Source of the DNA: Roseimicrobium gellanilyticum | Lineage (GTDB): Bacteria > Verrucomicrobiota > Verrucomicrobiia > Verrucomicrobiales > Verrucomicrobiaceae | Reading direction: 5' to 3' | Length of the DNA stretch: 64,000 nt | NCBI RefSeq assembly: GCF_003315205.1 | Contig: NZ_QNRR01000009.1 | Location: forward strand, 124,001 to 188,000 | Part shown: positions 1 through 8,763 of the stretch, piece after piece | How the letters are laid out: each line of letters starts with the position of its first letter | Position numbering within the stretch: the stretch's first letter is position 1 | Program-made: the position numbers and the translations under genes | Notes under the pieces: generated by a model | What the model saw: only the letters and a program-made list of their open reading frames with translations | Told to the model about the DNA's origin: nothing | Database searches by the model: none

Positions 1-1419
1 GTAGACGACTCCATCCTGGCCGCCCGCGAAGATGGGCTCTCCTGTTTCCACATCATAGAAGCGTGCCCAGAGCACTTCGGTGGATGCGGGATCCTTCACG
101 TAGTCTGTCTTGCCAGCCGCATTGGTCGTCTTGCGCAAGTTCGTGATGCGGTGGGCATCCAGCCACACGATGGCGTCTTCCACCGATGACAAAACTGCAT
201 CTGTGGTCGGGCCATCGCGCATGAGGAACTTGAGCAGGTTGGCACTCTCCGCGCCGCTGAGGGACACAGGCTCCTTCAGTCGCGCGGCCACCGGTGTCAG
301 GGTGATGGGATGATGCTGCGCACACCACACGGTGCGCTTGCCCTGCACCTGCACCTGACACGCTAGCACGCACTGGATGCCACGCTCGTATGCCGCACCG
401 GCGCGTTTCCGCAATGCCTCATCACAGAATCCGAACGGCTCCTCACCTGCACGCACTGCAAGCAACAAATCCAGCGCATGCAGCATGGCGTCATCATTGA
501 GCGTGATAGCCTCATGATAGCCTGACTCCAGCGGATACACCTGCGGCCAGCCACCATTGGGAAACTGCGCGGCAAGCAACCACTCCAGACCACGCAGCGC
601 ACCGGCACGGCAATCCTCGCGTTTTGTTGCCTGATCCACCAACGCGAGGAACTTGATCTGCTCCGTGGTGCTGTAGTTGTCCAGCGTGCCGCAGTAATGC
701 CAGCCCGCTTCACTTTGGGTGGTCCAATGTGTGCCGCGAGGGCGCGCGCCCTTGCTGTAGTCTACGGCTTTGGACCACGCGCCGGCTGGTGTTTGGTAGC
801 TGAGGATGACACTGGCCAGCGTCGCCGCTTCCGGGCTCGCGAAATAGGAGGCCGCCACCTTGGTCGGGCACACGAATCGCTCGCTGTCCGTGGGTGCAGG
901 CTTGGAAGCAGCAGCGCGAATCTCCCGGCATTCAGTCGCGAGCGTCTCGTGATCGGCATGCTCATTCTCCCGGGAACGGGCCAAGTATGCCTTCCACGCG
1001 ACTCGTTCCGATTCAGGAAGCGACTCGATGCGATCCGGCGTCACATGCACGAACGCCGCCGGCTCCGGTCGCGTGACACCTGCTTCCTTAATGACCTTCT
1101 CTCCGTCCAGCGCGCGGACTTCCACGCAGTACCAGCCACCAGCGGGCATGGGCGTGGCGAGCTTGAAGGCGCCGTCTGCTACTGGCAGGTCGAAATGGCT
1201 CCACGCCACCATGTCCTCCGGACCACCCGGCAGCACCCGCCATTGCCATGCATTGGCGGTGATGTTGGTGGTGCCGGTGATGCGCAGCGCGAGGTAGTCT
1301 GCCTTTACAGTGAGCTTGAGCGTGGGCGAGGCCGGTGCTGCATCTTGGGCACGGGCGATGGTCCCGAGGCTCCAAGATAGGAGGGACAGGAAACCGGCAA
1401 GCAGGGCCTTCACACGCAT
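1..1419 (-). CDS. Pectate lyase, polysaccharide lyase family 10 (3' end cut by window edge)
   Basis: The reading frame is open from the ATG at 1417-1419 to the first base of the window, giving 473 codons with the C-terminus missing. Residues 1-25 are a signal peptide ending in ARAQ. About 215 residues of linker and probable beta domain follow, then the PL10 catalytic domain from about residue 240: DNYSTTEQIKFLALV, PNGGWPQVYPLESGYHEAIT followed by LNDDAM, and near the edge VLWARFYDVETGEPIF. These are hallmark blocks of the (alpha/alpha)3 pectate lyases, which cleave polygalacturonate by Ca-dependent beta-elimination in the periplasm or outside the cell. It suggests growth on plant or algal pectin. 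Small overlapping frames in this stretch are shadows. Confidence 0.9.
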   Translation of the reverse strand, partial: MRVKALLAGFLSLLSWSLGTIARAQDAAPASPTLKLTVKADYLALRITGTTNITANAWQWRVLPGGPEDMVAWSHFDLPVADGAFKLATPMPAGGWYCVEVRALDGEKVIKEAGVTRPEPAAFVHVTPDRIESLPESERVAWKAYLARSRENEHADHETLATECREIRAAASKPAPTDSERFVCPTKVAASYFASPEAATLASVILSYQTPAGAWSKAVDYSKGARPRGTHWTTQSEAGWHYCGTLDNYSTTEQIKFLALVDQATKREDCRAGALRGLEWLLAAQFPNGGWPQVYPLESGYHEAITLNDDAMLHALDLLLAVRAGEEPFGFCDEALRKRAGAAYERGIQCVLACQVQVQGKRTVWCAQHHPITLTPVAARLKEPVSLSGAESANLLKFLMRDGPTTDAVLSSVEDAIVWLDAHRITNLRKTTNAAGKTDYVKDPASTEVLWARFYDVETGEPIFAGGQDGVVY

Positions 1420-1771
1420 GCCATGACGCTGCCACGCCGGGGGCGATGTGTCCACATCACGCTGGCTGTGGCTTTCATGTCAGGAGTCCGACCGAGGGGA
1501 CAAGAGTGTCCCCGATCCTTGGGGAGCTGATGCTCCCTCTGGTCTATCATTTCGCAGATCGGTAAAACTGGTAGGGCGCTGCTGCGTCGGCGCCCTGATC
1601 AGAGCGGGCGGAGGCGGGGCGGAGCATGCGGGTGAAAGCGATTTGTCACGTGTCAGTTCCCCACCACCTCCGCCCACCTGATTAGGAAGCCGGCGCTGCG
1701 GCTCCCCACCAGTGTATGAGTCACGCAAGGCCATGGACCAGTGGAGTGCCCCAAGTCCATTGCCCTTCCCT
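1420..1771. other. Intergenic region with three tandem hairpins
   Basis: No convincing gene lies between the pectate lyase start and the terminator of the amine oxidase. The stretch holds three short perfect hairpins within 100 bases: 1496-1513 (7-bp stem GGGGACA, loop AGAG), 1522-1537 (6-bp stem GGGAGC, loop TGAT) and 1573-1596 (7-bp stem AGGGCGC). None is followed by a T tract. They resemble the small hairpins of the palindromic repeat elements found elsewhere in the window, but no paired inverted arm is visible here. The pectate lyase promoter should also lie in this region; I cannot place it. Confidence 0.5.
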
Positions 1772-1809
1772 CAAAACAAAAACCGCCATGTCCGCGGAGG
1801 ACATGGCGG
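1772..1809 (-). terminator. Rho-independent terminator of the amine oxidase gene
   Basis: A perfect 11-bp stem (1783-1793 with 1799-1809, arm CCGCCATGTCC) and a 5-base loop are followed on the minus strand by TTTTTGTTTTGA. It lies 27 bases past the stop of the leftward amine oxidase. Confidence 0.88.
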
Positions 1810-1835
1810 CCAAAACTATCGTGAATGAACGGTTA

Positions 1836-3392
1836 CTATTCCGCCCTGTCCTCAATCCCCAGCAGCTCCCTCGAAGCACGGTTACCCGTCTCGACGCCAC
1901 CATTCATGAAGCCAGGGGACTCGCCGCTGGTGTGCTCACCGGCGAAGAGCAGATGTCCATCCAATTCCGGTGAGGCCGCCGCGCCATAGACCCAGGTGTA
2001 CTGGCCCACCTTCGGGCAGGAGTAGCTGCCCTTCATGGTTTTGATGCTCGGCCAGTTCATCATGGTGCGATTGCCATCGATCTTCGCCTTCACACCGGGG
2101 AAGATCTCATCGAATTCAGACACGAACTTGTCGAGCCGCTCCGGACTGAACTGCGCACCGAGCGAGCCACCCATGAAGTTCGTAATGATGGCGCTGTCAC
2201 CCGACTGGCCACGGCTGGTTTCCCAGGCAGTCTGGAAGGGTTTGTCCGAATACACCGCGCCATTGCAGAAGAAGTCGCGGCCACCCGAGGGCTTGCGCCA
2301 CACCTTCTCAGAGAATCCATACATGACCTTCAAGTTGGTGCCGTAACCCATTTCCTTGATGGCCTTCTGCTTGTCCTCACTCAGTTTCAGCGTGGACACG
2401 CCTTCGATGCCACGGAGGATGGTGAAGGGCAGCGCCATGATCACATTCGCATAAGATGGCGTGATCACTTTCGCGTCCGTGGCGAAGGTCAGTTTGATCT
2501 TGCTGCCGTCCTCCGCGATCTTCACGAGGCGGTGACCCCCGTTGCACTTCACCGTGCGCTGGATTTCCCGATGCACTGCCGTGGGCAGGGTGTCATTGCC
2601 ACCGCGCACGCGGAAGGCTTCATCGCTTTCGCCAAACACCTGGAAGCCATTGCTCGTGTCCGGATTGATGAAATCGATCAGGTTCAGCGCGGACTGCTCC
2701 TCCGCATCGATACCGTACTCGGGCACGTAGGCCACCTCCAGCATTTGCAGAATCCAGCGATCCACACCCCCACCAATCTGCTTGAGGTAATCCTTGAGGC
2801 TGACGTTGTCGAACTGGCGCGCCTTCGCGGTGAACTCCTCCTTGTCATCGTAGATGCCCTCGGCATCCGCGGCAATCCGCTTGGAAAGCGGACCGAAGGC
2901 GGCAATGACATCGTGGTCGGTATAGATCTTACCGCCGAAGTGGTAGAAGTCGAGACCGGCATCTCCCTCCTTCAGGTTCTGCAGCTCCACACCGAGTTCC
3001 TTCGCCAGCGCGATCAGGTCTTCATGGTTGGAATCCACCAGCTCGCCCCCGAGCTCGACGAACATGCCTTCCTTGTTGAAGTCGCGCTTCGTCCACATGC
3101 GGCCGCCGAAGCGATCCAGCGCTTCATACAGATGCACCTCCACGCCCGCCTTCATCAGGCGGTAGGCAGCCGTAAGACCGGCGATGCCACCACCGACAAT
3201 GGCGACGGGGCCTTCGATTTTCTTCGTGGGCTTCGCCTCGTCCTGCGCGCGGAGACCCACAGCGCCCAACGCCACGGAGGCACCGGCAGCGCTGCTCAGG
3301 CGGAAGAAGTCACGCCGTGTCTGCGTGGGCACAGCAGAGTGGCGCATGGCGCGCATGAGCGCGCGGAAGAGGGGAGTGCGACCGGATTTCAT
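1836..3392 (-). CDS. Tat-exported flavin amine oxidase (FAD-dependent oxidoreductase)
   Basis: This 518-residue protein has a twin-arginine signal (TRRDFFRL, RR at residues 26-27, then an Ala-rich hydrophobic stretch). Residues 63-80 form the FAD-binding Rossmann motif VAIVGGGIAGLTAAYRL, followed by the GGRM block that is typical of the monoamine oxidase/phytoene desaturase family. Near the C-terminus LFAGEHTS plus GFMNGGVETGNRAS matches the second FAD-contact block of amine oxidases. It probably oxidises an amine or polyamine outside the cytoplasm, giving aldehyde, ammonia and peroxide; the substrate cannot be read from sequence. It is monocistronic, between two terminators. Confidence 0.88.
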   Translation of the reverse strand: MKSGRTPLFRALMRAMRHSAVPTQTRRDFFRLSSAAGASVALGAVGLRAQDEAKPTKKIEGPVAIVGGGIAGLTAAYRLMKAGVEVHLYEALDRFGGRMWTKRDFNKEGMFVELGGELVDSNHEDLIALAKELGVELQNLKEGDAGLDFYHFGGKIYTDHDVIAAFGPLSKRIAADAEGIYDDKEEFTAKARQFDNVSLKDYLKQIGGGVDRWILQMLEVAYVPEYGIDAEEQSALNLIDFINPDTSNGFQVFGESDEAFRVRGGNDTLPTAVHREIQRTVKCNGGHRLVKIAEDGSKIKLTFATDAKVITPSYANVIMALPFTILRGIEGVSTLKLSEDKQKAIKEMGYGTNLKVMYGFSEKVWRKPSGGRDFFCNGAVYSDKPFQTAWETSRGQSGDSAIITNFMGGSLGAQFSPERLDKFVSEFDEIFPGVKAKIDGNRTMMNWPSIKTMKGSYSCPKVGQYTWVYGAAASPELDGHLLFAGEHTSGESPGFMNGGVETGNRASRELLGIEDRAE

Positions 3393-3441
3393 GGATGTGA
3401 AAAGCTATTGTGAAAGGGATGCGAATTGTGACGGAGGCAAA

Positions 3442-3474
3442 AGAGGGGCGTGGTCCCACTGTGGAGACCACGCC
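3442..3474 (-). terminator. Rho-independent terminator of the secreted 361-residue protein gene
   Basis: A 9-bp perfect stem (3447-3455 with 3466-3474, GGCGTGGTC) is followed on the minus strand by CCTCTTTTG. It sits 33 bases past the stop at 3507 and before the amine oxidase start, so it separates two leftward transcription units. The T tract is short. Confidence 0.6.
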
Positions 3475-3506
3475 TGCGGATACAAGTCTTTGCTGCGACG
3501 GGAGCG

Positions 3507-4592
3507 TTATTCGTCGTTCGTGGGCCCAATGCCCAGGAGCCACACCTTCAGGAAGTTCATGACCTGCTGCTTGGTGAGCTGGTTGGCGTCGAGCTGGTAG
3601 GTGATCTTGCTCGCGGTCACGGAGTCCTCGCCGTTCACCTTGGCCATGGTGTCCACATAGGCCACCACGCCCGTGAGGGACGGCACGCTGTTGTCCACGG
3701 AGAAGAAAGCCTCTTCGTCATTGGCGCTCTTGAAGGCATCAGCCTCAGTGCTGGCGGGCTTGTTCTTGTCTTCGTTCCAGCGGAGGTTGAACTCATACTG
3801 CCCCTTGCCGTTCGTGGCGCGGTTGGGATCTTCCACCCACTTGATGGAGCCGGTCACCACGTCATCATACTCCTTGCCATTCAGCGAGTAGTGGAAGCGG
3901 ATGCCGTTGGTGAGCCAGTTCCCGGTTTCGTAGTCGAAGTCGAGATTGCCATTCACCGTGCACTTCGGGTAGCTCTGGGCGGGACCCGAGGCGATCACCA
4001 CGTTTTCGAAGCGCATGGGGTCCACGTTCTTCACCTCGATCTTCACTTCCTTGCCCTGGAGACGACGCACGTAGGACATGGCGCCACCGGTCTTCTTGCC
4101 CTTGCCGTAGAGACGGCCACCGAAGTTGTCGGTGAAGGCCGGAGACCTGCCTATGGCATCCACGCTGACGCGATGTTTGCTCTCATTCGAGCCAGTGAGT
4201 TCATAGGTGCCGTCTGCGGCGATGGGCACGGTGCCCACCCACTTCCCGACGGTCTTCTTCTGCGTCATGTTCGTGGGATTGATGACGCCGAGATCCAGCG
4301 AGTAGAAGTACTGGCCAGGTTGCTCCACGCTGCCGAGAATCTTGCTCGTAAGCAGCGGCTGGCGCTCGACCTTGCCCTTGAACTCCGTGGTTTTTCCAAC
4401 CGTGAGAGCGACTTCATACACATCCTTCGCGCCCTTTTGCGGCTTCCCATCATCGGTCAGACGCGTCCGGGTGTTGAAGGTGATATTCACTGTACCGTTG
4501 ATGGCACCGGGCTGGGTGATCTTTTCCAGCTCCTGCGCCTGAACGGTTGCCAGGGACAACACCAACAGTGGGAGTAGACGGAGTGTTTTCAT
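3507..4592 (-). CDS. Secreted beta-rich protein of unknown function
   Basis: The protein has 361 residues when started at the ATG at 4590-4592 (MKTLRLLPLLVLSLATVQAQ, a clean signal peptide). A longer frame extends 52 residues upstream but adds no signal-like sequence, so I reject it. The mature protein is rich in alternating beta-strand patterns and has two regions of similar layout, each starting with a (N)GxVNxxF-type strand followed by a domain-length stretch. This suggests two beta-sandwich domains. It has no enzymatic motif that I recognise and no transmembrane segment. The C-terminus DANQLTKQQVMNFLKVWLLG is helical. It faces the DUF1549 gene divergently across 179 bases and may be exported to the periplasm or surface. 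Confidence 0.7.
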   Translation of the reverse strand: MKTLRLLPLLVLSLATVQAQELEKITQPGAINGTVNITFNTRTRLTDDGKPQKGAKDVYEVALTVGKTTEFKGKVERQPLLTSKILGSVEQPGQYFYSLDLGVINPTNMTQKKTVGKWVGTVPIAADGTYELTGSNESKHRVSVDAIGRSPAFTDNFGGRLYGKGKKTGGAMSYVRRLQGKEVKIEVKNVDPMRFENVVIASGPAQSYPKCTVNGNLDFDYETGNWLTNGIRFHYSLNGKEYDDVVTGSIKWVEDPNRATNGKGQYEFNLRWNEDKNKPASTEADAFKSANDEEAFFSVDNSVPSLTGVVAYVDTMAKVNGEDSVTASKITYQLDANQLTKQQVMNFLKVWLLGIGPTNDE

Positions 4593-4771
4593 GGTTCGGT
4601 TACTTGATGACATGACTTTAGCGCGAACAGGGACAACGGATTGCCACGTATCGTTCAAATCGCAAGAGGCGCATTTTCCATACAGCGCCCCCCAGACGGA
4701 CTGAGAAGGAAGAAAGCTGCACCTCGCCGGGGCGTATTTCCCTCTCACCTCAGATCCCCTTTTGCAGAACC

Positions 4772-7126
4772 GTGAAGAAGACCGTTTTCATCCTCTCCAG
4801 CCTGATGCCGCTGCCCATGGCCACCGCCGCGGTGGACTACGCGCGGGAGGTGAAGCCGTTGCTGGCCAGCGCCTGCGTGCAATGCCATGGAGCCGCCAAC
4901 CCGAAGGGCAGCCTGCGGCTCGACACGGCAGCAGCCATCTTCAAAGGAGGAAGTGATGGCCCTGCTGTGACTCCGGGAAAGGCAGACCAGAGTCTGCTGC
5001 TCACCGTGCTGCGCGGCGCCCACGACGAGATTCCGCAGATGCCCTACAAGCGGAACCCGCTGGCGCCGGAGCAGATCGCGATCCTCCAGCAGTGGATCGC
5101 GGAAGGCGCCCAAGCCCCGGCCCAGGAGACGCCAAGCGAATGGAGCCACTGGTCCTTTGGAGTGCCGAAGCGCGACAAGACAACGGGGCCTGAAAGAGAG
5201 CATCCCATCGATCACTTTATCAATGCCGCGCTCACGAAGCAGGGCATCGAACCTTCACCACGCGCCGATGCCACGACCCTGGCACGGCGGCTCTCGCTGG
5301 ATCTCACCGGCCTGCCTCCCAGTCTCGCGGTGGTGGAAGCTTTCACCAACGAGTTCGCCAAAAATCCAGCTTGGGGCGTTTACGCCTATACGACCTTTCT
5401 CCTCGACTCACCGCACCACGGCGAGCGCTGGGGCCGTTGGTGGCTGGATCAGGCGCGCTATGCAGACAGCAATGGCTACAGCATCGATGCGCCCCGCAGC
5501 ATCTGGCCCTATCGTGACTGGGTGGTGAAGGCGCTGAATAGGAACATGCCCTTTGATCAATTCACCATCGAGCAACTCGCAGGTGACCTCCTGCCCAAGC
5601 CCACCGTGGATCAGCTTGTGGCCACCGGCTTCCATCGCAATACCCAGGTGAATGGCGAAGGTGGCATCGACCCCGAGCAGTTCCGCATCGAGTCGGTGTT
5701 TGATCGCGTGGGCACCACGGGCACGGTGTGGCTTGGGCTCACCATCGCGTGCGCGCAGTGCCATGATCACAAGTTTGATCCGGTGACCCAGCGCGAGTTC
5801 TACGCGCTCTTTGCCTTCTTCAACAACCAGGAACAGGACGGCCACGGAGGGACCAAGACCTCCTCGGTGGAGATTCCCGATGCAAAGAAGGACATCCCCG
5901 GCCTGAAACGTGAAGAGGCAGACCTGAAAAAGAAAATCGAAGTGATGATGCCAGAGCGCCTCCCGGCCATCGCGCAGTGGGAATCAAAACTCACGGATGG
6001 AGAGAAGAAGAAGCTGAAGCCCGACCTGCGCAAGGTGCTCGTGGTACCCACAGAGAAGCGGAATGCCGCGCATCATCGCCTGCTCTATGCGCAATTCGCC
6101 TTCAACGATGCGGAGTTCAAGGGACTGAACGATCGCCTCATCGACGTGGAGAAGGAACTCTCCACGAAGACCACCTCCCTCACCATGCGTGACCTGCCAC
6201 AGCCGCGGGAAACACGTCTCTTCATCAAGGGGGACTTCACACGGCCGGATGCCGTCGTGACGCCCGGCACGCCCCATGTTCTGAATCCCTTGAACTACAC
6301 CGGCAGCAGTCAGCCCACCCGCCTCGATCTTGCCCGCTGGTTGGTCAGTCGTGACAATCCGCTCACCGCACGCGTGATCATGAACCGCGTATGGCAGGTG
6401 TATTTTGGCAAAGGACTGGTGGAAACGGAGAATGACTTCGGCACGCAAAGCAGTGCGCCCACGCACCCTGAGTTGCTCGACTGGCTCGCGTGTGAGTTCA
6501 TGGACAGCGGCTGGGACCTGAAGCACATGCACCTGCTCATCGTCACAAGCGAGACCTACCAACGCAGCTCAAAAGCGCGGAAGGACCTGGCCATCAAGGA
6601 TCCCACCAACCGCCTGCTCTCCCACCAGAACCGCCTGCGCATGGATGCGGAGATGGTGCGCGACACCTGCCTCAAGGCCACCGGTCTTCTTAACCCAAAA
6701 CTCGGTGGCGCTCCGGTCTATCCACCGCAGCCGGAAGGCGCGATGAACGTGGGCCAGATCAAGCGCCCGTGGCCCACCAGCACCGGGCCGGATCGCTACC
6801 GCCGTGGCCTGTACACCTTCTTCTTCCGTGCGAGCCCGCATCCGGCGCTGACGGTGTTTGACGCGCCGGATTCCTTCACCACGTGCACGCGCCGCATTCG
6901 CAGCAACACACCGCTGCAGGCACTCACCATGCTGAATGACCCGGCTTACTTCGAGCACGCGCAGGCGATGGCGAAGGTGGTGGACAGCCAGGGTGTGAAA
7001 ACTGCCTTCCGCCTGTGCGTGGCGCGCGAGCCCACTCCGAAAGAACTCGCCACCCTTTCCGCTCTTGATCCCCTCACCGCCGCGCGCGTGCTACTGAACC
7101 TGGATGAAACCATCACCCGCGAATGA
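4772..7126 (+). CDS. Planctomycete-type cytochrome c / DUF1549 / DUF1553 protein
   Basis: This 784-residue protein starts with GTG (4772) at MKKTVFILSS, a signal peptide. Domains in order: PSCyt1 (haem-type ACVQCHG near residue 33, then GSLRLDTAAAIFKGG), PSCyt2/DUF1549 (LARRLSLDLTGLPPS about residue 170 to CAQCHDHKFDPVTQREFYAL about 330), and PSD1/DUF1553 (TARVIMNRVWQVYFGKGLV about 540 through TPLQALTMLNDP about 710). Two CxxCH motifs imply covalent haem, but the biochemical role of the family is not established. Proteins like this are abundant only in Planctomycetes, Verrucomicrobia and relatives, and are almost always paired with DUF1501. The DUF1501 gene follows with a 4-base overlap, so the two are translationally coupled. 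Confidence 0.93.
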   Translation: MKKTVFILSSLMPLPMATAAVDYAREVKPLLASACVQCHGAANPKGSLRLDTAAAIFKGGSDGPAVTPGKADQSLLLTVLRGAHDEIPQMPYKRNPLAPEQIAILQQWIAEGAQAPAQETPSEWSHWSFGVPKRDKTTGPEREHPIDHFINAALTKQGIEPSPRADATTLARRLSLDLTGLPPSLAVVEAFTNEFAKNPAWGVYAYTTFLLDSPHHGERWGRWWLDQARYADSNGYSIDAPRSIWPYRDWVVKALNRNMPFDQFTIEQLAGDLLPKPTVDQLVATGFHRNTQVNGEGGIDPEQFRIESVFDRVGTTGTVWLGLTIACAQCHDHKFDPVTQREFYALFAFFNNQEQDGHGGTKTSSVEIPDAKKDIPGLKREEADLKKKIEVMMPERLPAIAQWESKLTDGEKKKLKPDLRKVLVVPTEKRNAAHHRLLYAQFAFNDAEFKGLNDRLIDVEKELSTKTTSLTMRDLPQPRETRLFIKGDFTRPDAVVTPGTPHVLNPLNYTGSSQPTRLDLARWLVSRDNPLTARVIMNRVWQVYFGKGLVETENDFGTQSSAPTHPELLDWLACEFMDSGWDLKHMHLLIVTSETYQRSSKARKDLAIKDPTNRLLSHQNRLRMDAEMVRDTCLKATGLLNPKLGGAPVYPPQPEGAMNVGQIKRPWPTSTGPDRYRRGLYTFFFRASPHPALTVFDAPDSFTTCTRRIRSNTPLQALTMLNDPAYFEHAQAMAKVVDSQGVKTAFRLCVAREPTPKELATLSALDPLTAARVLLNLDETITRE

Positions 7127-8607
7127 TGACGACGATGATGCCTTCTTCGAATGACATCTCCCAGCTTCACGCGGCGCAGGCAAGACTGCAGGCCGGCACA
7201 CGTCGTCATTTCTTCAGTCGCTGCTCGATGGGCTTGGGCTCCATCGCGCTTGCTTCAATGATGGCCGAGCAACAAGCCAAGGCCGCACCGTCACCGCAGG
7301 ATCCCCTGGCGCCGCAGAGGCCGCATGGAGCGCCGCGCGCGAAGAACGTCATCTACCTCTTCATGGCGGGCGGGCCCTCGCAGCTGGAGCTCTTCGACTA
7401 CAAGCCGCGGCTACAGGAGCTGAATGGCCAGCCCATTCCGCAGAGCTTCATCGAAGGGAAACGCTTCGCCTTCATGAACAGCAGCCATGGCGTGAAGCTG
7501 CTCGGCGCGCGTCGTGAGTTCAAGCAACACGGCCAGAGTGGCGCGTGGGTGAGCGATCTGCTGCCTCACACGGCGAGCGTGGCGGATGACCTCTGCTTTG
7601 TGAAATCCTGCGCCACGGAGCTCTTCAACCACGCACCGGCGAAGCTCTTCATGAACACGGGCAGCGGCCAGTTCGGTCGCCCCAGCATGGGCGCATGGGT
7701 GACGTATGGCCTCGGGAGTGAATCGCGCGATTTGCCCGGTTTCGTCGTGCTCCAGAGCGGCCCGCGTGGCCCGCGCGGTGGCGCGGTGAACTGGGCCAGT
7801 GGCTTCCTCCCCACGACCTATCAGGGCGTGCCGCTGCGCGGAACCGGAGAGCCCATCTTGAATCTCACCACACCCGGCGGTGTGAGCAGCGCGAGCCAGC
7901 GCAAGACCATCGATGCCATCCGCGATCTCAATCTCTCCCGCCTCGTGGAGACGGGCGATGCGGAAATCCAGACACGCATCAACTCCTACGAGATGGCGTA
8001 CCGCATGCAGACGAGTGCGCCGGACCTGATCGACATCAGCGGTGAGAGCAAGGCCACGCTGGATATGTATGGCGTGGATCCCTCGCAACCCTCCTTCGCA
8101 CGGAACTGCCTGCTGGCCCGCCGCCTTGTGGAGCGCGGGACCCGTTTCGTGCAGTTATACCATACAAACTGGGACAGCCATGGCGGCCCCGGCGAGACGC
8201 TGGAGGATGATTTCCCCCCTCGCTGCCGCGAAATTGACCAAGGCTGCGCTGCCCTCATCCGGGACCTGAAGTCCCGCGGCCTGCTGGAGGATACTCTCGT
8301 GATCTGGGGTGGCGAGTTCGGTCGCACGCCCATGGGTGAGAACCGGGACAAGACCGGGCGGAATCACCACATCGACGCCTTCACCATGTGGTTCGCAGGG
8401 GGTGGTGTGAAGGCGGGCCACACCTTCGGCAAGTCTGATGAGCTGGGCTTCAACGCTGTAGAGGACCGGGCGCATGTGCATGACCTGCACGCGACCATCC
8501 TCCACTTGCTGGGCATCGACCACAAGAAGCTGACCTTCCGCTTCCAGGGACGCGACTTCCGGCTCACGGATGTGCATGGAAAATTGCTACGTGGAATGCT
8601 CGCGTAA
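7123..8607 (+). CDS. DUF1501 protein, Tat-exported, sulfatase-like fold
   Basis: This 494-residue protein overlaps the stop of the cytochrome/DUF1549 gene by ATGA. A Tat signal lies at about residues 26-50 (TRRHFFSRCSMGLGSIALAS). The DUF1501 core resembles the alkaline phosphatase/sulfatase superfamily: IYLFMAGGPSQLELFDYKP near the N-terminus, YHTNWDSHGG in the middle, WGGEFGRTPMGENRDKTGRN and DLHATILHLLGID near the C-terminus. The metal-site-like Asp/His positions are retained, but I cannot say whether it is an active hydrolase. It is the standard genomic partner of DUF1549/DUF1553 proteins and probably works with that protein in the periplasm. Any of the ATG codons at 7123, 7126 or 7135 could be the start. 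Confidence 0.92.
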   Translation: MMTTMMPSSNDISQLHAAQARLQAGTRRHFFSRCSMGLGSIALASMMAEQQAKAAPSPQDPLAPQRPHGAPRAKNVIYLFMAGGPSQLELFDYKPRLQELNGQPIPQSFIEGKRFAFMNSSHGVKLLGARREFKQHGQSGAWVSDLLPHTASVADDLCFVKSCATELFNHAPAKLFMNTGSGQFGRPSMGAWVTYGLGSESRDLPGFVVLQSGPRGPRGGAVNWASGFLPTTYQGVPLRGTGEPILNLTTPGGVSSASQRKTIDAIRDLNLSRLVETGDAEIQTRINSYEMAYRMQTSAPDLIDISGESKATLDMYGVDPSQPSFARNCLLARRLVERGTRFVQLYHTNWDSHGGPGETLEDDFPPRCREIDQGCAALIRDLKSRGLLEDTLVIWGGEFGRTPMGENRDKTGRNHHIDAFTMWFAGGGVKAGHTFGKSDELGFNAVEDRAHVHDLHATILHLLGIDHKKLTFRFQGRDFRLTDVHGKLLRGMLA

Positions 8608-8763
8608 GTGGCAGATTTTAAGCGGAATTGAAATAACACAGGTCAAAAAAGGCCACTGGACGTTTCGCGACGATTCTGGAAGAACTTTGCTGTACCCATT
8701 GCCTCACCGCCCACCTGCGGTAGGGAGAGGGGTACCCGCCAGCTTCCCCCTTCAGACCCCTGC
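8608..8763. other. Intergenic, no feature seen
   Basis: About 155 bases between the DUF1501 gene and a glycosyltransferase. I see neither a T-tailed hairpin nor a clear promoter, and no RNA gene. Confidence 0.4.

Noticed and set aside
2532-3413. Long plus-strand frame of 293 codons opposite the amine oxidase
   Set aside because: It is the antisense of a clearly coding Tat-exported amine oxidase; His/Leu/Val-rich composition is typical of complementary frames in GC-rich genes.
3450-4577. Plus-strand frame of 375 codons opposite the secreted beta-rich protein
   Set aside because: Antisense shadow; it has no signal peptide or family motif, while the minus frame has a signal peptide and terminator.
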